DNA of 64,000 nucleotides from assembly GCF_007992435.1 (NCBI RefSeq), contig NZ_BKAG01000001.1, positions 124,001-188,000 of the forward strand, in the 5' to 3' direction. Origin of the DNA: Prosthecobacter gellanilyticus. GTDB taxonomy: Bacteria > Verrucomicrobiota > Verrucomicrobiia > Verrucomicrobiales > Verrucomicrobiaceae. Below, piece by piece: positions 50,600 to 59,792 of this stretch. Both the position numbers and the translations under genes were made by a program. The notes beneath the pieces are model-generated. The model saw only the letters and a list, made by a program, of their open reading frames with translations. It had not been told where the DNA came from and did not search any database. Within the stretch, counting starts at the first letter, position 1; each line of letters begins with the position of its first letter.

Positions 50600-52519
50600 A
50601 TGTCTTCCCTGTTTACCTACCCCAAGCACTACGATGTCATCGTCTGTGGAGCCGGTCATGCCGGGGTGGAGGCAGCCATGGCAGCCGCCCGGTTGGGGTG
50701 CCAGACAGCCATCTTGACCCAGAACCTGGACACCATTTCCCAAATGTCCTGCAACCCTGCCATTGGTGGGTTGGCCAAGGGGAACGTGGTCCGGGAGATC
50801 GATGCCCTGGGCGGTGTGATGGGTCTGAACACGGACGCCACGGGGGTCCAGTTCCGGATGTTGAATGCCAAGAAAGGCCCCAGTGTCCAGTCCCCTCGCG
50901 CGCAGTGCGACAAGAAGGCTTACCAGTTTCGCATGAAATGGCTGATCGAAAACCAGCCCAATCTGGACCTCCACCAGGGTAATGCGGCGGAGATTTTGGT
51001 CGAGGGTGATGCCGTGGTGGGCATCCGAACCAGCCTCGGAATGGTCTACAGGACCAAGTCTGTGGTCATTTCCTCCGGCACTTTCATGCGCGGACTGCTC
51101 CATGTGGGTCTCCAAAACCAAGCCGGAGGTCGCATGGGGGACAGTATTTCCACCCTGTCTGACAGTCTCCGCCATTTGGGCTTTGAAGTGAAGCGCTTCA
51201 AGACCGGCACCCCCTGCCGTCTCAATGGTCGCAGTATCGACTTCACCAAGTGCGAGGCCCAGCCCGGTGACGAGCCAGCCCCAGCCTTTAGCTACCTTTC
51301 CGGAGTGGTCGATACAGAGGAGTTGGCCTGGCAAGGAGCCTCCCGGACGCCTGTTTCGGCTAGCTCCCCTTCCCTTCCTCGCCATCCCTTCACCCTGAAC
51401 AATTGGAACAAGGAGTCGTTCCACGTGGAACAAATCCCCTGCTGGATCACTTACACGAATACGAAGACCCACGATGTGATCCGGGCGAACCTCGATAAGT
51501 CGCCCATGTATTGCGGTCGGATCGAGGGTGTGGGGCCGCGCTATTGCCCTTCCGTTGAAGACAAAGTGGTGCGCTTTGCCGAGAAGGATCGCCATCAAGT
51601 TTTCCTGGAACCCGAAGGTCATCACACGAACGAGTATTACATCAACGGGGTCTCCACCTCCCTTCCCTACGAGGTGCAGTTCGAATTCATCCGCTCCATC
51701 TCCGGCCTGGAGAAGGCGGAGATTGTCCGCCCTGGCTACGCCGTGGAGTATGACTACTGCCCACCGACCCAGCTCTATCCCACCCTCGAAACCAAGCTGG
51801 TTGCAGGTCTCTACTTCGCGGGCCAGATCAATGGCACCTCTGGCTATGAGGAGGCCGCTGGTCAGGGTCTGCTTGCCGGGGCCAATGCAGCCCTCAAAGT
51901 TCAGGGCCGTCCTGCCTTTATCCTTCCCCGCAGTGAAGCCTACCTCGGCGTGCTGATCGATGACCTTGTGACCAAGGGCGTGACCGAGCCTTATCGCCTC
52001 TTCACCTCCCGCGCTGAGTATCGCCTGCTCCTTCGCCAAGATAACTGCGACCTTCGCCTCACCCCTCGCGCGATTGAGCTTGGTCTCACCTGCCCGACTC
52101 GTGCCCAGGTCACCCAGGAGAAAATCGCCCAGCTGGCCGAGGCCATGACCTTCGTTCAGAACACCAGCTATGAGTCTATGCGACTGAATGCCTGGATCAA
52201 GCGCACCGAGAACGATCACACTTCCCTGCCCCAGGACATCCGCGCCAAGTTCCCGGACAGCATCTGGCAACTCCTCGAGAACGACATCAAATACGAGGGT
52301 TATGTCCAGCGCCAGGAAGTCATGATCGAGAAGACCTCCCGCATGGAGGAAAAGGAGATCCCGGCCAGCTTCGACTACACCAAGATTCATGGCCTGAAAA
52401 AAGAGGCCTACATGCGCCTCTCCCAGATCCGCCCCGCCACTCTCGGTCAGGCCACCCGCATCCAAGGGGTCACTCCGGCAGATATTGCGCTGCTGGCGGT
52501 AATGCTGAGGAAGGGGTGA
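50600..52519 (+). CDS. mnmG: tRNA uridine 5-carboxymethylaminomethyl modification enzyme
   Basis: A 639-residue flavoenzyme from ATG 50600. With MnmE it modifies U34 of several tRNAs. The FAD-binding motif GAGHAGVEAA is at 17-26. Typical blocks follow: SCNPAIGGLAKG, KGPSVQSPRAQCDK with the conserved Cys, FKTGTPCR, RPGYAVEYDY, FAGQINGTSGYEEAAGQG and TSRAEYRLLLRQDN. The linker between AFSYLS and the QIPCWITYTN block is over 40 residues, against about ten in the usual enzyme. It includes the parS-like palindrome at 51418-51431. No mnmE or rsmG gene is in the window. Confidence 0.96.
   Translation: MSSLFTYPKHYDVIVCGAGHAGVEAAMAAARLGCQTAILTQNLDTISQMSCNPAIGGLAKGNVVREIDALGGVMGLNTDATGVQFRMLNAKKGPSVQSPRAQCDKKAYQFRMKWLIENQPNLDLHQGNAAEILVEGDAVVGIRTSLGMVYRTKSVVISSGTFMRGLLHVGLQNQAGGRMGDSISTLSDSLRHLGFEVKRFKTGTPCRLNGRSIDFTKCEAQPGDEPAPAFSYLSGVVDTEELAWQGASRTPVSASSPSLPRHPFTLNNWNKESFHVEQIPCWITYTNTKTHDVIRANLDKSPMYCGRIEGVGPRYCPSVEDKVVRFAEKDRHQVFLEPEGHHTNEYYINGVSTSLPYEVQFEFIRSISGLEKAEIVRPGYAVEYDYCPPTQLYPTLETKLVAGLYFAGQINGTSGYEEAAGQGLLAGANAALKVQGRPAFILPRSEAYLGVLIDDLVTKGVTEPYRLFTSRAEYRLLLRQDNCDLRLTPRAIELGLTCPTRAQVTQEKIAQLAEAMTFVQNTSYESMRLNAWIKRTENDHTSLPQDIRAKFPDSIWQLLENDIKYEGYVQRQEVMIEKTSRMEEKEIPASFDYTKIHGLKKEAYMRLSQIRPATLGQATRIQGVTPADIALLAVMLRKG
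51418..51431. promoter_or_regulatory. parS-like palindrome inside mnmG
   Basis: GTTCCACGTGGAAC is a perfect 14-base palindrome, followed by A. It agrees with the CACGTG-centred parS consensus for ParB. It is encoded in a linker of MnmG that is longer than in typical family members. Whether ParB binds here cannot be decided from sequence. Confidence 0.55.
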
Positions 52520-52523
52520 CGCT

Positions 52524-53528
52524 TTATTGCACCATCTCCAAAGCCTGCTGAACTGCCATGGTGGTGGAGTGCTGTGGGCCGAGATGGATCCTGGACAGTT
52601 CGGCAGTCGAGCGCAGGAGCTTTATCGCCTCCTCTTTGTTGCCATTTAGAAATTCGATGGTCGCCAGGTCGAAGCAAGACTTGAGAGTGCGCGGATGATT
52701 CTGACCCAGGGCCTGCACAGACTTCTCCCAGACCTTCCGAAGAATGGGCAGGGAGTCATCCAGCCGTTTCTGGTCGCGGAGGCAGTTCCCAAGCCAGGAC
52801 TCAACATTCAGTGTGTCGGGGTGATCGGGTCCGTCACGCTTGATCCGGACTTCCAGGATACTACGAAGCTCCTTTTCACCTATCTCAAGAAGACCTTGGT
52901 TCACGTAGTCTGCAGCTAGGTTCGTTCGTGTCGCCAGGACACTGTCCCAGGTGTCCCCCATATTCCTCTGGCGTTGAAGCTCGAGGAGGATGGTTCCCTC
53001 TTTGATGGCTTCGCTATATCGGCCACTCTCCGAAAGCACCACGGTCAGTGCCTGGCGGGCACTCATAGCGTCTGGTCCATCGGCTCCGAAATCCTCCACA
53101 CACTCCTTTAAAGCCTTCCGGCAAAGTGCCTCCGCTTCCTCATACGCCTTGTCTGCCCGGAGACAGGCGGCCAGTTGGAGACGAGCTGTCTGTAGGGACA
53201 GACTTCGTTCACCATAAGCTCGGAAGCAGATGATGACCTGAGTCCGGGAGACCTCAGTGGCTTCTTTGAGATGTCCGGCAAGTCGCAGATACTCCGAGAG
53301 TCTGCCACGGCAGTCGATGGTCTCTCCTGCATCTGAACCCAGCAGTTTAAAGAATTCATCAAAGGCTCTGCGTGCATAGCTGACCGCATCGTCATACCGG
53401 CCCGCATTATACCGCATGTTAGCAGTGCGCAGCAGTCGATCGGCCTCATCCAAACGGTCTTGCCGTCCGTTGCAGCTCACGAGCGAAAGGATTAAGGCAA
53501 GCCAGAGACTCAGGTGGTGGGGCATCAT
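52524..53528 (-). CDS. TPR-repeat lipoprotein
   Basis: A 334-residue protein from ATG 53528. A signal sequence with lipobox (LILSLVSC, Cys near 19) is followed by about seven tetratricopeptide-like helical pairs, for example YNAGRYDDAVSYARRAFDEF, ADKAYEEAEALCRKALKEC and NGNKEEAIKLLRSTAEL. The RIKRDGPDHPDTLN and QNHPRTLKS spacing marks the kinesin-light-chain-like TPR subtype, which binds peptides. It is convergent with mnmG (four bases between stops) and divergent from the gene at 53608. Confidence 0.82.
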   Translation of the reverse strand: MMPHHLSLWLALILSLVSCNGRQDRLDEADRLLRTANMRYNAGRYDDAVSYARRAFDEFFKLLGSDAGETIDCRGRLSEYLRLAGHLKEATEVSRTQVIICFRAYGERSLSLQTARLQLAACLRADKAYEEAEALCRKALKECVEDFGADGPDAMSARQALTVVLSESGRYSEAIKEGTILLELQRQRNMGDTWDSVLATRTNLAADYVNQGLLEIGEKELRSILEVRIKRDGPDHPDTLNVESWLGNCLRDQKRLDDSLPILRKVWEKSVQALGQNHPRTLKSCFDLATIEFLNGNKEEAIKLLRSTAELSRIHLGPQHSTTMAVQQALEMVQ

Positions 53529-53607
53529 GCTCACACTCTTGATGATGGTGATTGACTGTAAAGAGCAGCTTGTGTGACATGAAGATTGATCGTGTCTTGT
53601 CGAGCCC

Positions 53608-54357
53608 ATGCGAGTTCTGCCGCCCCTTCTCCTTCTTGTCCTGACTCTGCTTTCATCGCGGGTGAGTGCCGAGACTTTGGAGTTCGAAGGCGCTCTCTAT
53701 CACCTCCAACGCATTCCCCGGCCTCGGCAGTCGAAACTGCATCTGCGCTGGCTCGATGATGCTGGGAAGCCACTTTCGAACTTTGGGGGTCTTCAGCAGC
53801 AGATCCGCCGCGAAGGCGGGGAGATCGCCTTTGCGACGAATGCCGGGATCTATGAGCATGGTCCCAAGCCCTGTGGCCTAACAATAAGTGATGCAAAGAC
53901 GCTGGTGTCACTGAACCTCCGGGATGATTATGGGAACTTTTACCTGAAGCCAAATGGTGTGTTCTATCTCGATGACGCCACCGGGCCTGGCATCGTGGAA
54001 TCGAAAGAGTATCAGAGCCTGACCGTTCGCCCACGTCTGGCGAACCAGTCCGGTCCGCTGATCCTGCGCAAGGGAGTGCCGCACCCGGCTTTCCGGGAAG
54101 ACTCACCTAACAAGAAGCAGCGAAGCGCTGTCGGCGTGGTGAAGGCGACCCAGGAGGTCATCTTTGTCATGAGTGATCGCGAGGATCGGGTGAAGGGTCG
54201 TGTGACCTTTTACCAGCTCGTGAAGCTCTTCCGGCACCTCGGTTGCGAGGACGCTTTGTTCCTGGATGGTGACATCTCCGAGATGATCTTCTCCCCTGCC
54301 CCGAACACCGAATTCTCACCCAACACTTTTGCTGCGATGTTTGTGCTGCTGAAGTAG
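53608..54357 (+). CDS. exported phosphodiester glycosidase-like protein (NAGPA/DUF2233)
   Basis: A 249-residue protein with a signal peptide (about 1-21). The family blocks are FATNAGIYEHG near 73, GNFYLKPNGVFYLDD, VRPRLANQSGPLIL, QRSAVGVV and DALFLDGDISEM. This matches the family of the mammalian uncovering enzyme that removes GlcNAc from phosphodiesters, and bacterial homologues act on sugar phosphodiesters or sporulation peptidoglycan. The conserved Asp in FLDGD and the Asn in NAGIY fit the active site. An inverted repeat follows. Confidence 0.85.
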   Translation: MRVLPPLLLLVLTLLSSRVSAETLEFEGALYHLQRIPRPRQSKLHLRWLDDAGKPLSNFGGLQQQIRREGGEIAFATNAGIYEHGPKPCGLTISDAKTLVSLNLRDDYGNFYLKPNGVFYLDDATGPGIVESKEYQSLTVRPRLANQSGPLILRKGVPHPAFREDSPNKKQRSAVGVVKATQEVIFVMSDREDRVKGRVTFYQLVKLFRHLGCEDALFLDGDISEMIFSPAPNTEFSPNTFAAMFVLLK

Positions 54358-54376
54358 GCTTCTCAGCCCAAGCATT

Positions 54377-54463
54377 TTTAACCGCTAATGAGACGCTGAT
54401 AGGACGCTAATATAAAAGCAGGTTTGGTATTAGCGTCTAATCAGCGTCCTATTAGCGGTTAAA
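54377..54463 (+). repeat. inverted repeat with TTAACC-CTAAT arms, copy 2
   Basis: Left arm 54377-54412 and right arm 54428-54463 are near-perfect reverse complements of 36 bp. Both read TTTAACCGCTAAT, then GACGCTGAT and GACGCTAATA. Units of GACGCTRAT recur every 10-11 bases. The 15-base loop separates the arms. The element lies between convergent genes (stops at 54357 and 54523) and is related to the one at 27933. Confidence 0.9.
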
Positions 54464-54522
54464 GATCTGTTCCCCAAAAGCGATCGGTCATCGACAATGA
54501 TCCTGTCTCTTCGATTTGGACC

Positions 54523-56694
54523 TCACCCATGTTTCCGGATCACCTGGATGAACTCGGGCAGGTAGGTCTGGGCTTTCTTTTCGCCGACGCCGCGGATCTT
54601 GAGGCCTTCTTCGAGACTCTTGGGTTTGAGGCGGGTGAGGAACTCCAGGGTCTGATTGCTGAAGATCACATAAGCGGGCACGCCTTCAGATTGGGCCAGG
54701 GCGTTGCGGTGGCGCTTGAGTTTCTCGAAGAGCACGTCGTCAAAACCGAGCTCGCTGGTGGAGACTTCAGGGATGGGCAGTCTGGCTCCGGGCTTGAGCG
54801 GCTGGGTGGCTTTGGAGGCGGTGTCCGGCCAGAGCATGCGGACATTGCTGCCTTTGCGCATGGTCTCAGCGCCTTTGGGGGTGAGGGACACCAGCGGATA
54901 CTCGCCGGTGCCTGTCACGATCAAACCCTGCTTTTCCATCTCGATAAAGAGAGGGTGGAGGCCACTCGTTCCCACACTTTTGAGTAGGCCATAAGTGGTG
55001 AGCTGGTCCAGACCGGCATCCACGATCTCTTTGGACTTACTGCCGGTGAGCATCTGGATGATGCGCCCCTTGCCGTAGCGGCCTTCCCAGGTGCCATCGC
55101 CGCGCTTCGTGGACATGCGGGCGATGCCGCTGAGCGCCTGTCGCAGCATGGTCAGTTCATCGGCCGTGCCTTCGCGGGCGGTCTGTACACCCTTGCGGCG
55201 GCAGATATCGCAGGTGCCACAAGGCTGGCTCTCCGCCTCGCCGAAGTAAGCGAGGATCTGCTCCTGCCGGCAGCGCTGCTCATCATAGCAGAGATCGATC
55301 ATCGACTTCAGCTTGGAGCGATCTCGTTTCTCCTTCTCGCGCAGTGCATTGGCATCGATCTTCAGATCGCGCGTGAGCACATTGGGCTGCAGGAGTCGCG
55401 TGCCGCGGATGCGCTTCCCGGGGATGTCGAACCTCTCGATGTAGCCCGCACGACCGAGATGACCGAGCGAGGAGCTGACCGCCATGCTGTTTTTCAAACC
55501 CGCGTAGTCCGTGAGATCATCGATGCTCGCCTCGACCTCGTGCTGGCCGTTGGCGTGGTTGAGCAGTGCTTGGTAGATGCTCTGAATGGTGTCGATGCCT
55601 GGGTTCGCACCATCGAGGAAAAACTCCTGCGTCTTGGTATCGGCAAAGTTGAAGAACAGCTCGCACCAGGAAGGCTCGCCATCGCGGCCTGCGCGACCAG
55701 CTTCCTGATAGTAAGCCTCCACACTTCCAGGCACATCATAGTGAACGACGAAGCGCACATCACTGCGGTCGATGCCCATGCCAAAGGCATTCGTCGCCAC
55801 GGCGATATCGCGCTCACGGCTGATGAACTGGTTCTGCCGTGACTCGCGCTCCTTGTCATCGAGACCGCCGTGATACTCCACCGCTTTGATGTTCATCTCG
55901 GCCAGCGCAGCACCCACTTCATCCACCTTCTTGCGCGTGGCGCAGTAGATGATGCCCTTCTTGTGCTCGCGGATGATCTGTTTCAGCCGCGCATACTTGT
56001 CGTCCGCCTTCTTCGTGTGAAGCACATTCAAACTGAGGTTAGGCCGCTGAAATCCACGGATCGTGGTGTAGGGATCCCGCAGCGTGAGCACTTTTAAAAT
56101 GTCCGCACGCACCTCAGGAGTGGCCGTGGCCGTGAGCGCCACGACCTGCGGCCGGCCGAGCTGCTCCAGCGCCTCGCCTAACCGAAAGTAATCCGGGCGG
56201 AAGTCATGTCCCCATTGCGAAAGGCAGTGTGCCTCGTCCACGGCGAAGAGGGCGATCTCCACCTGTCGCATCGTGTTCGTGAACATGCGGCTGCGGAAGC
56301 GCTCCGGTGCCACATAGACGAGTTTGTATTCGCCGCGCCTCAGCGCATCCACACGCTGCTGCTGTTCGGAGAGTGTGAGCGTGCTGTTGATCAGCGTGGC
56401 GCGAATGCCGCGGCGCTCCAGCGCATCCACCTGGTCCTTCATCAGAGCGATGAGCGGACTGACGACGATGGTCACGCCTTCCATGACCATGGCCGGAAGC
56501 TGGTAGCAAAGGGACTTGCCGCCGCCGGTCGGCATGATGACCAGTGTGTCTCGACCGCTCAGGATCTGCGCCATCACCTCCTCTTGGCCATCGAGGAACT
56601 CGCGAAAACCAAAGTACTTCCGCAGCGCTTCACGGGCATCGTGAATCGGCGTTGAGCTGGCGTCGGGGATGGTGGCTTCGTTGTCCAAGGGCAC
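54523..56694 (-). CDS. recQ: ATP-dependent DNA helicase RecQ
   Basis: A 723-residue 3'-5' helicase. The Walker A motif TGGGKS is at 56-61; DEAHC (Walker B) and the aromatic-rich loop follow, then SRNQ-like and QEAGRAGRD motifs ([11 protein letters not shown]). A zinc-binding region with [12 protein letters not shown] and CGTCDIC, a winged helix (RQC) and a C-terminal HRDC domain ([20 protein letters not shown]) complete the RecQ layout. It unwinds recombination and stalled-fork intermediates. The start is ATG 56694. Confidence 0.96.
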   Translation of the reverse strand: MPLDNEATIPDASSTPIHDAREALRKYFGFREFLDGQEEVMAQILSGRDTLVIMPTGGGKSLCYQLPAMVMEGVTIVVSPLIALMKDQVDALERRGIRATLINSTLTLSEQQQRVDALRRGEYKLVYVAPERFRSRMFTNTMRQVEIALFAVDEAHCLSQWGHDFRPDYFRLGEALEQLGRPQVVALTATATPEVRADILKVLTLRDPYTTIRGFQRPNLSLNVLHTKKADDKYARLKQIIREHKKGIIYCATRKKVDEVGAALAEMNIKAVEYHGGLDDKERESRQNQFISRERDIAVATNAFGMGIDRSDVRFVVHYDVPGSVEAYYQEAGRAGRDGEPSWCELFFNFADTKTQEFFLDGANPGIDTIQSIYQALLNHANGQHEVEASIDDLTDYAGLKNSMAVSSSLGHLGRAGYIERFDIPGKRIRGTRLLQPNVLTRDLKIDANALREKEKRDRSKLKSMIDLCYDEQRCRQEQILAYFGEAESQPCGTCDICRRKGVQTAREGTADELTMLRQALSGIARMSTKRGDGTWEGRYGKGRIIQMLTGSKSKEIVDAGLDQLTTYGLLKSVGTSGLHPLFIEMEKQGLIVTGTGEYPLVSLTPKGAETMRKGSNVRMLWPDTASKATQPLKPGARLPIPEVSTSELGFDDVLFEKLKRHRNALAQSEGVPAYVIFSNQTLEFLTRLKPKSLEEGLKIRGVGEKKAQTYLPEFIQVIRKHG

Positions 56695-56798
56695 CTACTT
56701 CATGGGGAGAAAGGCGGTGGTGTGCAAGCAGGCTTCCAAGTCATGATGGGATCGTTGAGCGGCTGCCAAGCGTTAATGTCTATGCTACCCTCCCTCCC

Positions 56799-57671
56799 AT
56801 GAAAGCCGCCTTGTTCATGCTTGCTCTCTGCCCTGCCCTGCTCTGGGGCCAGGCCAAGGCACCGACGCCTGCCAGCGTGGTCAAGCCTACCTGGGCCAGC
56901 ACTCTGACCAAGACTCCGGTCGGTTCTTTCCCACTGCTCGCACCTTGCCGGGTGACTTATGATCTGAGCTGGAACAACCTGATGTCCGCGGGTTCGGCGA
57001 AGGTGACGATGCAGGAGTCGGGACCGTATCAGGTGGCGAAGGCCGAGGCGGGGACCTCAGCGCTGGCACGGGCGCTGTGGAGCTATGATTGCGTGATGAC
57101 CTCGGTCATGGAGCGTAGCTCATTGAGGTCACTCCACATGGAACATTCAGAAACGGATTCGCGTGAGACGGTGGCGTACTGGGTGAACTTTGGAGCTTCG
57201 CAGATCAGCACGCTGACGAAGCTCTCGCCCAAGAAAGGAGCGGTGACGACGAGCACGAACATCTGCCCCTATGGACCTGCGGATGATCTGCAGTCCGCCA
57301 TCCTGTATGTGCGCAGCCAGCCGCTGAAGCAGGGAGACTCGATCACGCGTGTGGTGCAGCCTTTTGACCGGCCTTATCTCACCACCTTCACGGTGGTAGG
57401 GCGCGAGCAGAAAAAAGTGGAGGGCGTGGCCTATCCAACGATCAAACTGGACATCAAAATCCGCAAGCTGGACCGCAAGACTTTGGTGCCTGGCAGCTTC
57501 AAGAAAGTGAAGACCGCGACTATCTGGGTGAGTGATGATGCCTGGCGCTTGCCGGTGGAGGCGCACGCGGAGATTTTTGTGGGCTTTATCTCGGCGACGA
57601 TGACGAAGCGCGAGGAGCTAAAGGGGCGGCAGGCTCAGGGGGCGCTGCCGACGGGGTTTGGGAAGCCGTGA
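56799..57671 (+). CDS. exported DUF3108-like protein
   Basis: A 290-residue protein from ATG 56799 with a signal peptide (MKAALFMLALCPALLWGQ). The mature part has the DUF3108 pattern: CRVTYDLSWNNLMSAGSAKV, YQVAKAEAGTS, LRSLHMEHSETD, DLQSAILYVRSQPLKQGD and an end with IWVSDDAWRLPVEAHAEIFVG. Such proteins are thought to be periplasmic beta-strand proteins of unknown role. It is divergent from recQ. Confidence 0.85.
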   Translation: MKAALFMLALCPALLWGQAKAPTPASVVKPTWASTLTKTPVGSFPLLAPCRVTYDLSWNNLMSAGSAKVTMQESGPYQVAKAEAGTSALARALWSYDCVMTSVMERSSLRSLHMEHSETDSRETVAYWVNFGASQISTLTKLSPKKGAVTTSTNICPYGPADDLQSAILYVRSQPLKQGDSITRVVQPFDRPYLTTFTVVGREQKKVEGVAYPTIKLDIKIRKLDRKTLVPGSFKKVKTATIWVSDDAWRLPVEAHAEIFVGFISATMTKREELKGRQAQGALPTGFGKP

Positions 57672-57726
57672 AACAGGAGACTGGGGTCGTGAATCGTTTC
57701 CAGATTTCTTGGACTCCTCCGATCCA

Positions 57727-57784
57727 CCCCATTGGAATGGGGGTGGTACGACGGGGCCGGATGTACAACCCCATTCCAATGGGG
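57727..57784 (+). repeat. pair of near-identical palindromes between convergent genes
   Basis: CCCCATTGGAATGGGG (57727-57742) and CCCCATTCCAATGGGG (57769-57784) are each 16-base palindromes that differ only in the central two bases. They lie 26 bases apart between the DUF3108 stop and the stop of the minus-strand gene at 57855. They could form two small hairpins or be paired protein-binding sites. Confidence 0.8.
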
Positions 57785-57854
57785 TTGGGTTTGCGTATCA
57801 TGGAGAGGGAATGAGCGTGCCACTGAAGCGTGAACACGTACATCTCGTCGTGGC

Positions 57855-58973
57855 CTAACGAAGGATGATGAATGAACCATCGGGAAGAGCGTAGGAGGTG
57901 GCAAAGCTCCAGACGGGGAGTTTGTCGCCGTCCTGGCTGTCGATGACTTTGCCAGAGGTATCGCGCAGTTCCCAGTGGAGGCGGCCGGGCTTCATCCAGC
58001 CTGAGCCGGTGATGCAGGTGAGCAGGGTGCTGCCATCTTTGTTTGTGATCACGGAGGGATGCTTGGCGCTTGGCGGGCCCAGCGTCTGCCCGCTGTTAGG
58101 CGGGGCATCAAGCATGGAGGTGACGAGACGTCCGTTGTTCTCCCAAGCGGCCTGCACATGGCCTGTGATCTCCTGGACGCTGATGCTGCTCATCGGGCAC
58201 ATGGCGATATGCCAGTCGTCCAAGGCGGTGATGCTGGCCTTGCCGCCCTTTGCTTCGCGGATCAATGCCATGCCACGTTCATCGGGCTTCATCGCGGCGC
58301 GGTAGATCACATTCAGCGCGCCCTGTGCGTCGAGGTGGGCTTTGAGAGAGCAGCATGGACACACTCCTGGTTGGGCCGAATTCAGTTCGCGGGGCTCGGA
58401 GAAGGTCGCTCCATCATCGGAGGAATCACGCACGAAGACATAGCGAGCCCCCTCCCTGAGACCAAATTCCTTGGCCGCATGCCAGACGAGGCAGACACGG
58501 CCTTCGGCATTGGCTGCGACGGAAGCTCCGCCATCGAGAGCCACGGTATCACCCAGCCAGTCGCGCTGTTTTTCAAAGGTGGTGGCATCAGCCAGCTTGC
58601 GCGCATGGTACAGCGGCGAGCGCTGCTGCTTCTCGCTCAACTTCGTTGGCACGCCGTTCCACACGACCTGCACGCTGTTGCCACGTCCGAGAGCGAGTTG
58701 CGCGCCACGGATCGTGCCGATGGCCACGGCTGAACCAGGAATGCTGTTCACCGTGATCGGATTCGCCCAGGTCGTGTCCGTGACCGCGCGGTGGGTGTAG
58801 CGGATGTCACAGGCCTTGGGATCGCCTTTGAGATAGACGAGATGCACAGTGCCCTTCGCATCCACAAGCACCTGCGGTTGAATGCCTCCCTCAGGCACGG
58901 ACTCCACCTTCACCTGAGCCTGGGAGGCCTGAAGGAGTGAGAGAAAGAAGAGAGCGATGGCGGCTAGTTTCAT
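57855..58973 (-). CDS. exported sialidase-like beta-propeller protein
   Basis: A 372-residue protein with a signal peptide (about 1-19). The mature part shows a propeller-like beta pattern with one clear Asp-box (SSDDGATFSEP near 180-190) and several S-V-Q-V-V-W-N and R-V-C-L-V-W-H-type strands. The motif GVCPCCSLKAHLD near residue 203 is typical of an exported sialidase-like family in Planctomycetes and Verrucomicrobia. Catalytic Arg and Tyr residues of true sialidases are not obvious, so function is uncertain. Confidence 0.75.
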   Translation of the reverse strand: MKLAAIALFFLSLLQASQAQVKVESVPEGGIQPQVLVDAKGTVHLVYLKGDPKACDIRYTHRAVTDTTWANPITVNSIPGSAVAIGTIRGAQLALGRGNSVQVVWNGVPTKLSEKQQRSPLYHARKLADATTFEKQRDWLGDTVALDGGASVAANAEGRVCLVWHAAKEFGLREGARYVFVRDSSDDGATFSEPRELNSAQPGVCPCCSLKAHLDAQGALNVIYRAAMKPDERGMALIREAKGGKASITALDDWHIAMCPMSSISVQEITGHVQAAWENNGRLVTSMLDAPPNSGQTLGPPSAKHPSVITNKDGSTLLTCITGSGWMKPGRLHWELRDTSGKVIDSQDGDKLPVWSFATSYALPDGSFIILR

Positions 58974-59026
58974 GGACTAGCCTAACGATGCCTGTGGCAT
59001 GCATCTTATCAGGGCTTCACCTCACC

Positions 59027-59419
59027 TCACGCTTCCGGCGAAGGCCCGCGGCTGGCACGACGACGATGCGCAAAGAGCAACGCCGCATTCAGCAGCACGG
59101 GTACGAAAGGCACGAAGAGAGACTTCAAGAGCGATGGGCTGCCTGTGCTCTCAGCAGCCCCGACGGTGGGCTGGAAGTCCACATGCCGCACCTGCCAGGC
59201 GAAGCTGAACGAGATCAGCGCGAGCACCAATCCTGCGGCGGCAATCACCGAGCCCAGCGCGTGCCGATGCTCGGCGAAGAGCTTCAATCCTGCGCTGATC
59301 AGCAGGCAAAGGCCTGAGAAGGCAAAGCAGAGGGCGGCGGTCTGGGAAAAGGGCGGGACCGCCTTCTCAGCAACAACGGCTGCTGCTTCGGCAGCGAGCA
59401 AAAGAGTGATACTGCTCAT
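59027..59419 (-). CDS. four-helix membrane protein of unknown function
   Basis: A 130-residue protein with hydrophobic segments near residues 3-17, 26-44, 52-72 and 98-116. The sequence AFSGLCLLISAGLKLFAEH and LVLALISFSFAWQVRH are typical helix stretches. No family is recognised. It starts two bases after the stop of the upstream small exported protein and probably shares its transcript. Confidence 0.65.
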   Translation of the reverse strand: MSSITLLLAAEAAAVVAEKAVPPFSQTAALCFAFSGLCLLISAGLKLFAEHRHALGSVIAAAGLVLALISFSFAWQVRHVDFQPTVGAAESTGSPSLLKSLFVPFVPVLLNAALLFAHRRRASRGPSPEA

Positions 59420-59421
59420 GC

Positions 59422-59715
59422 TTACCTCGATGCAGGATAGCTCTTGGTTTCAATGAAGAAGCCAGCGATGCCCCAGGCGAGATCTTCACGAGGCAGGATG
59501 CCATCGCCGCCGATGTAGAAGCGGCTGGCGATGACGAAATTGTCCCTCTGAATGCCGCCCTTCTTGCCACCGGAGACGAGGTCCGCCACGGCCATGCCGA
59601 GCGTGCCGGCGATGCCTTCCTTCTTGCGGATGTGCTCGCGGAAGGCTGCCTCGTTCGGGTTGGTGATGGCCAGCACTACCGCGACAGCGGCGAGAAGGAA
59701 GATGGGCTTTTTCAT
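59422..59715 (-). CDS. small exported or membrane-anchored DUF4359-like protein
   Basis: A 97-residue protein starting at ATG 59715 (the open frame is longer but has no signal-like start). A hydrophobic N-terminus (KKPIFLLAAVAVVLAITNPNEAAF) with the TNPNE-A-F-x-x-H motif and the later DNFVIASRFYI block resemble DUF4359. It ends two bases before the four-helix membrane protein gene. Role unknown. Confidence 0.65.
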   Translation of the reverse strand: MKKPIFLLAAVAVVLAITNPNEAAFREHIRKKEGIAGTLGMAVADLVSGGKKGGIQRDNFVIASRFYIGGDGILPREDLAWGIAGFFIETKSYPASR

Positions 59716-59792
59716 GTGGGGAGAAAGGTGGGGCAAGCATCGTGCTTGCCCGCTTTCGTTACGTGAGAGCAACCGGGATGGTTGCTCCACCA

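Noticed and set aside
50519-52465. 648-codon minus frame opposite mnmG
   Set aside because: Long only because of codon bias in mnmG; composition is unlike a real protein.
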